A DNA stretch of 64,000 nucleotides from the NCBI RefSeq assembly GCF_001792815.1, contig NZ_CP017674.1, positions 496,001 through 560,000 of the forward strand. The letters run 5' to 3'. The translations under genes were made by a program, and so were the position numbers. How positions within the stretch are numbered: the first letter of the stretch is position 1; every line of letters begins with the position of its first letter. This stretch comes from Microbacterium sp. BH-3-3-3 (GTDB lineage: Bacteria > Actinomycetota > Actinomycetes > Actinomycetales > Microbacteriaceae). The notes under the pieces were generated by a model that was not told where the DNA came from, ran no database searches, and was given only the letters and a program-made list of their open reading frames with translations. Shown one piece after another: positions 63,829 to 64,000 of the stretch.

Positions 63829-64000
63829 CTAGTCGCGCGGGGGCCTCGGGCCCGTGATTGCGGAACCGATCCTCAGGTGTGTCGCGCCCATTGCCACGGC
63901 TTCCGGGAAGTCACCGGTCATTCCGGCCGAGATCCAGTGCGCGTCGTCGACCACCCGACGCACGGCGTCGGACGAGCGGCGCAGACGCTCGAAGGCGTGA
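63829..64000 (-). CDS. yggS: YggS family pyridoxal-phosphate homeostasis protein, C-terminal part
   Basis: The last 56 codons only: [14 protein letters not shown], then [32 protein letters not shown]. [25 protein letters not shown] is the conserved PLP-binding end of YggS/PROSC. The 5' part lies outside the window. It is upstream of sepF, the usual actinobacterial order. Confidence 0.93.
   Translation of the reverse strand, partial: HAFERLRRSSDAVRRVVDDAHWISAGMTGDFPEAVAMGATHLRIGSAITGPRPPRD

Overview
The window looks like a chromosomal segment of a high-GC Gram-positive actinobacterium, most likely a Microbacteriaceae member close to Microbacterium. The evidence is the GC-rich third-position codon use, the division cluster yggS-sepF-yggT-divIVA running into lspA-rluD-dnaE, the actinobacterial qcrCAB/ctaCDEF respiratory set, and many genes whose start codon lies 6-7 nt after a TANNNT -10 hexamer (leaderless). 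No rRNA, tRNA, CRISPR, insertion sequence, prophage or origin was recognised. About 75 protein genes are called and gene density is high.

Layout. 0-9.8 kb: a UbiB/ABC1 kinase gene broken by a one-base frameshift, a PadR regulator with a palindromic operator, a secreted muralytic enzyme, pgi, a NUDIX CoA pyrophosphatase, an exported intradiol-dioxygenase-like lipoprotein, an SDR and the msrB-msrA repair pair. 9.8-16.2 kb: LMW-phosphatase/ArsC, an FAD oxidoreductase, an overlapping trhO-dipeptidase-GNAT operon (trhO also frameshifted) and a GT2-EEP-membrane protein operon. 16-24 kb: stress and cold genes (catalase, DUF2945, a photolyase-like protein without Fe-S cysteines overlapping a DUF2256 gene, a PNPOx-fold protein, cspA, and a fatty-acid desaturase that appears to start at ATC). 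24-34.7 kb: a two-component system, VanZ and ACT proteins, a YidC homologue, an MFS transporter, TraR/DksA, the divergent ytfG/hxlR pair, a FUSC protein and a Lon-N protein. 34.7-39.7 kb: a PEP-mutase-like enzyme with an NAD(P)-binding partner, YchJ, a 5'-3' exonuclease, a PHP protein and trpD.

39.8-50.5 kb is the aerobic respiratory block. ctaE-qcrC-qcrA-qcrB runs forward and ends in a C(UUCG)G hairpin. ctaC-ctaD-ctaF-PP2C runs in reverse, followed by erpA. Between the two arms lie a rhodanese and two small membrane-protein genes of visibly lower GC that include TTA and ATA codons, which suggests a recent insertion. 50.5-64 kb is core: M20 dipeptidase, DUF3043, pyrD, nrdR, hisD, a large membrane protein, dnaE, rluD, lspA, divIVA, yggT, sepF and the C-terminus of yggS.

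I did not find a large undescribed system. The observations most worth a second look are the ATC start of the desaturase, the Fe-S-free photolyase-like protein coupled to DUF2256, the apparent over-representation of the heptamer GGATGCC/GGCATCC, the frequency of leaderless starts, a shared terminator tail TTCGTCGTTTCC, tandem repeats reaching past the stop codons of two genes, long hairpins at convergent junctions, and two single-base frameshifts in otherwise intact housekeeping genes.
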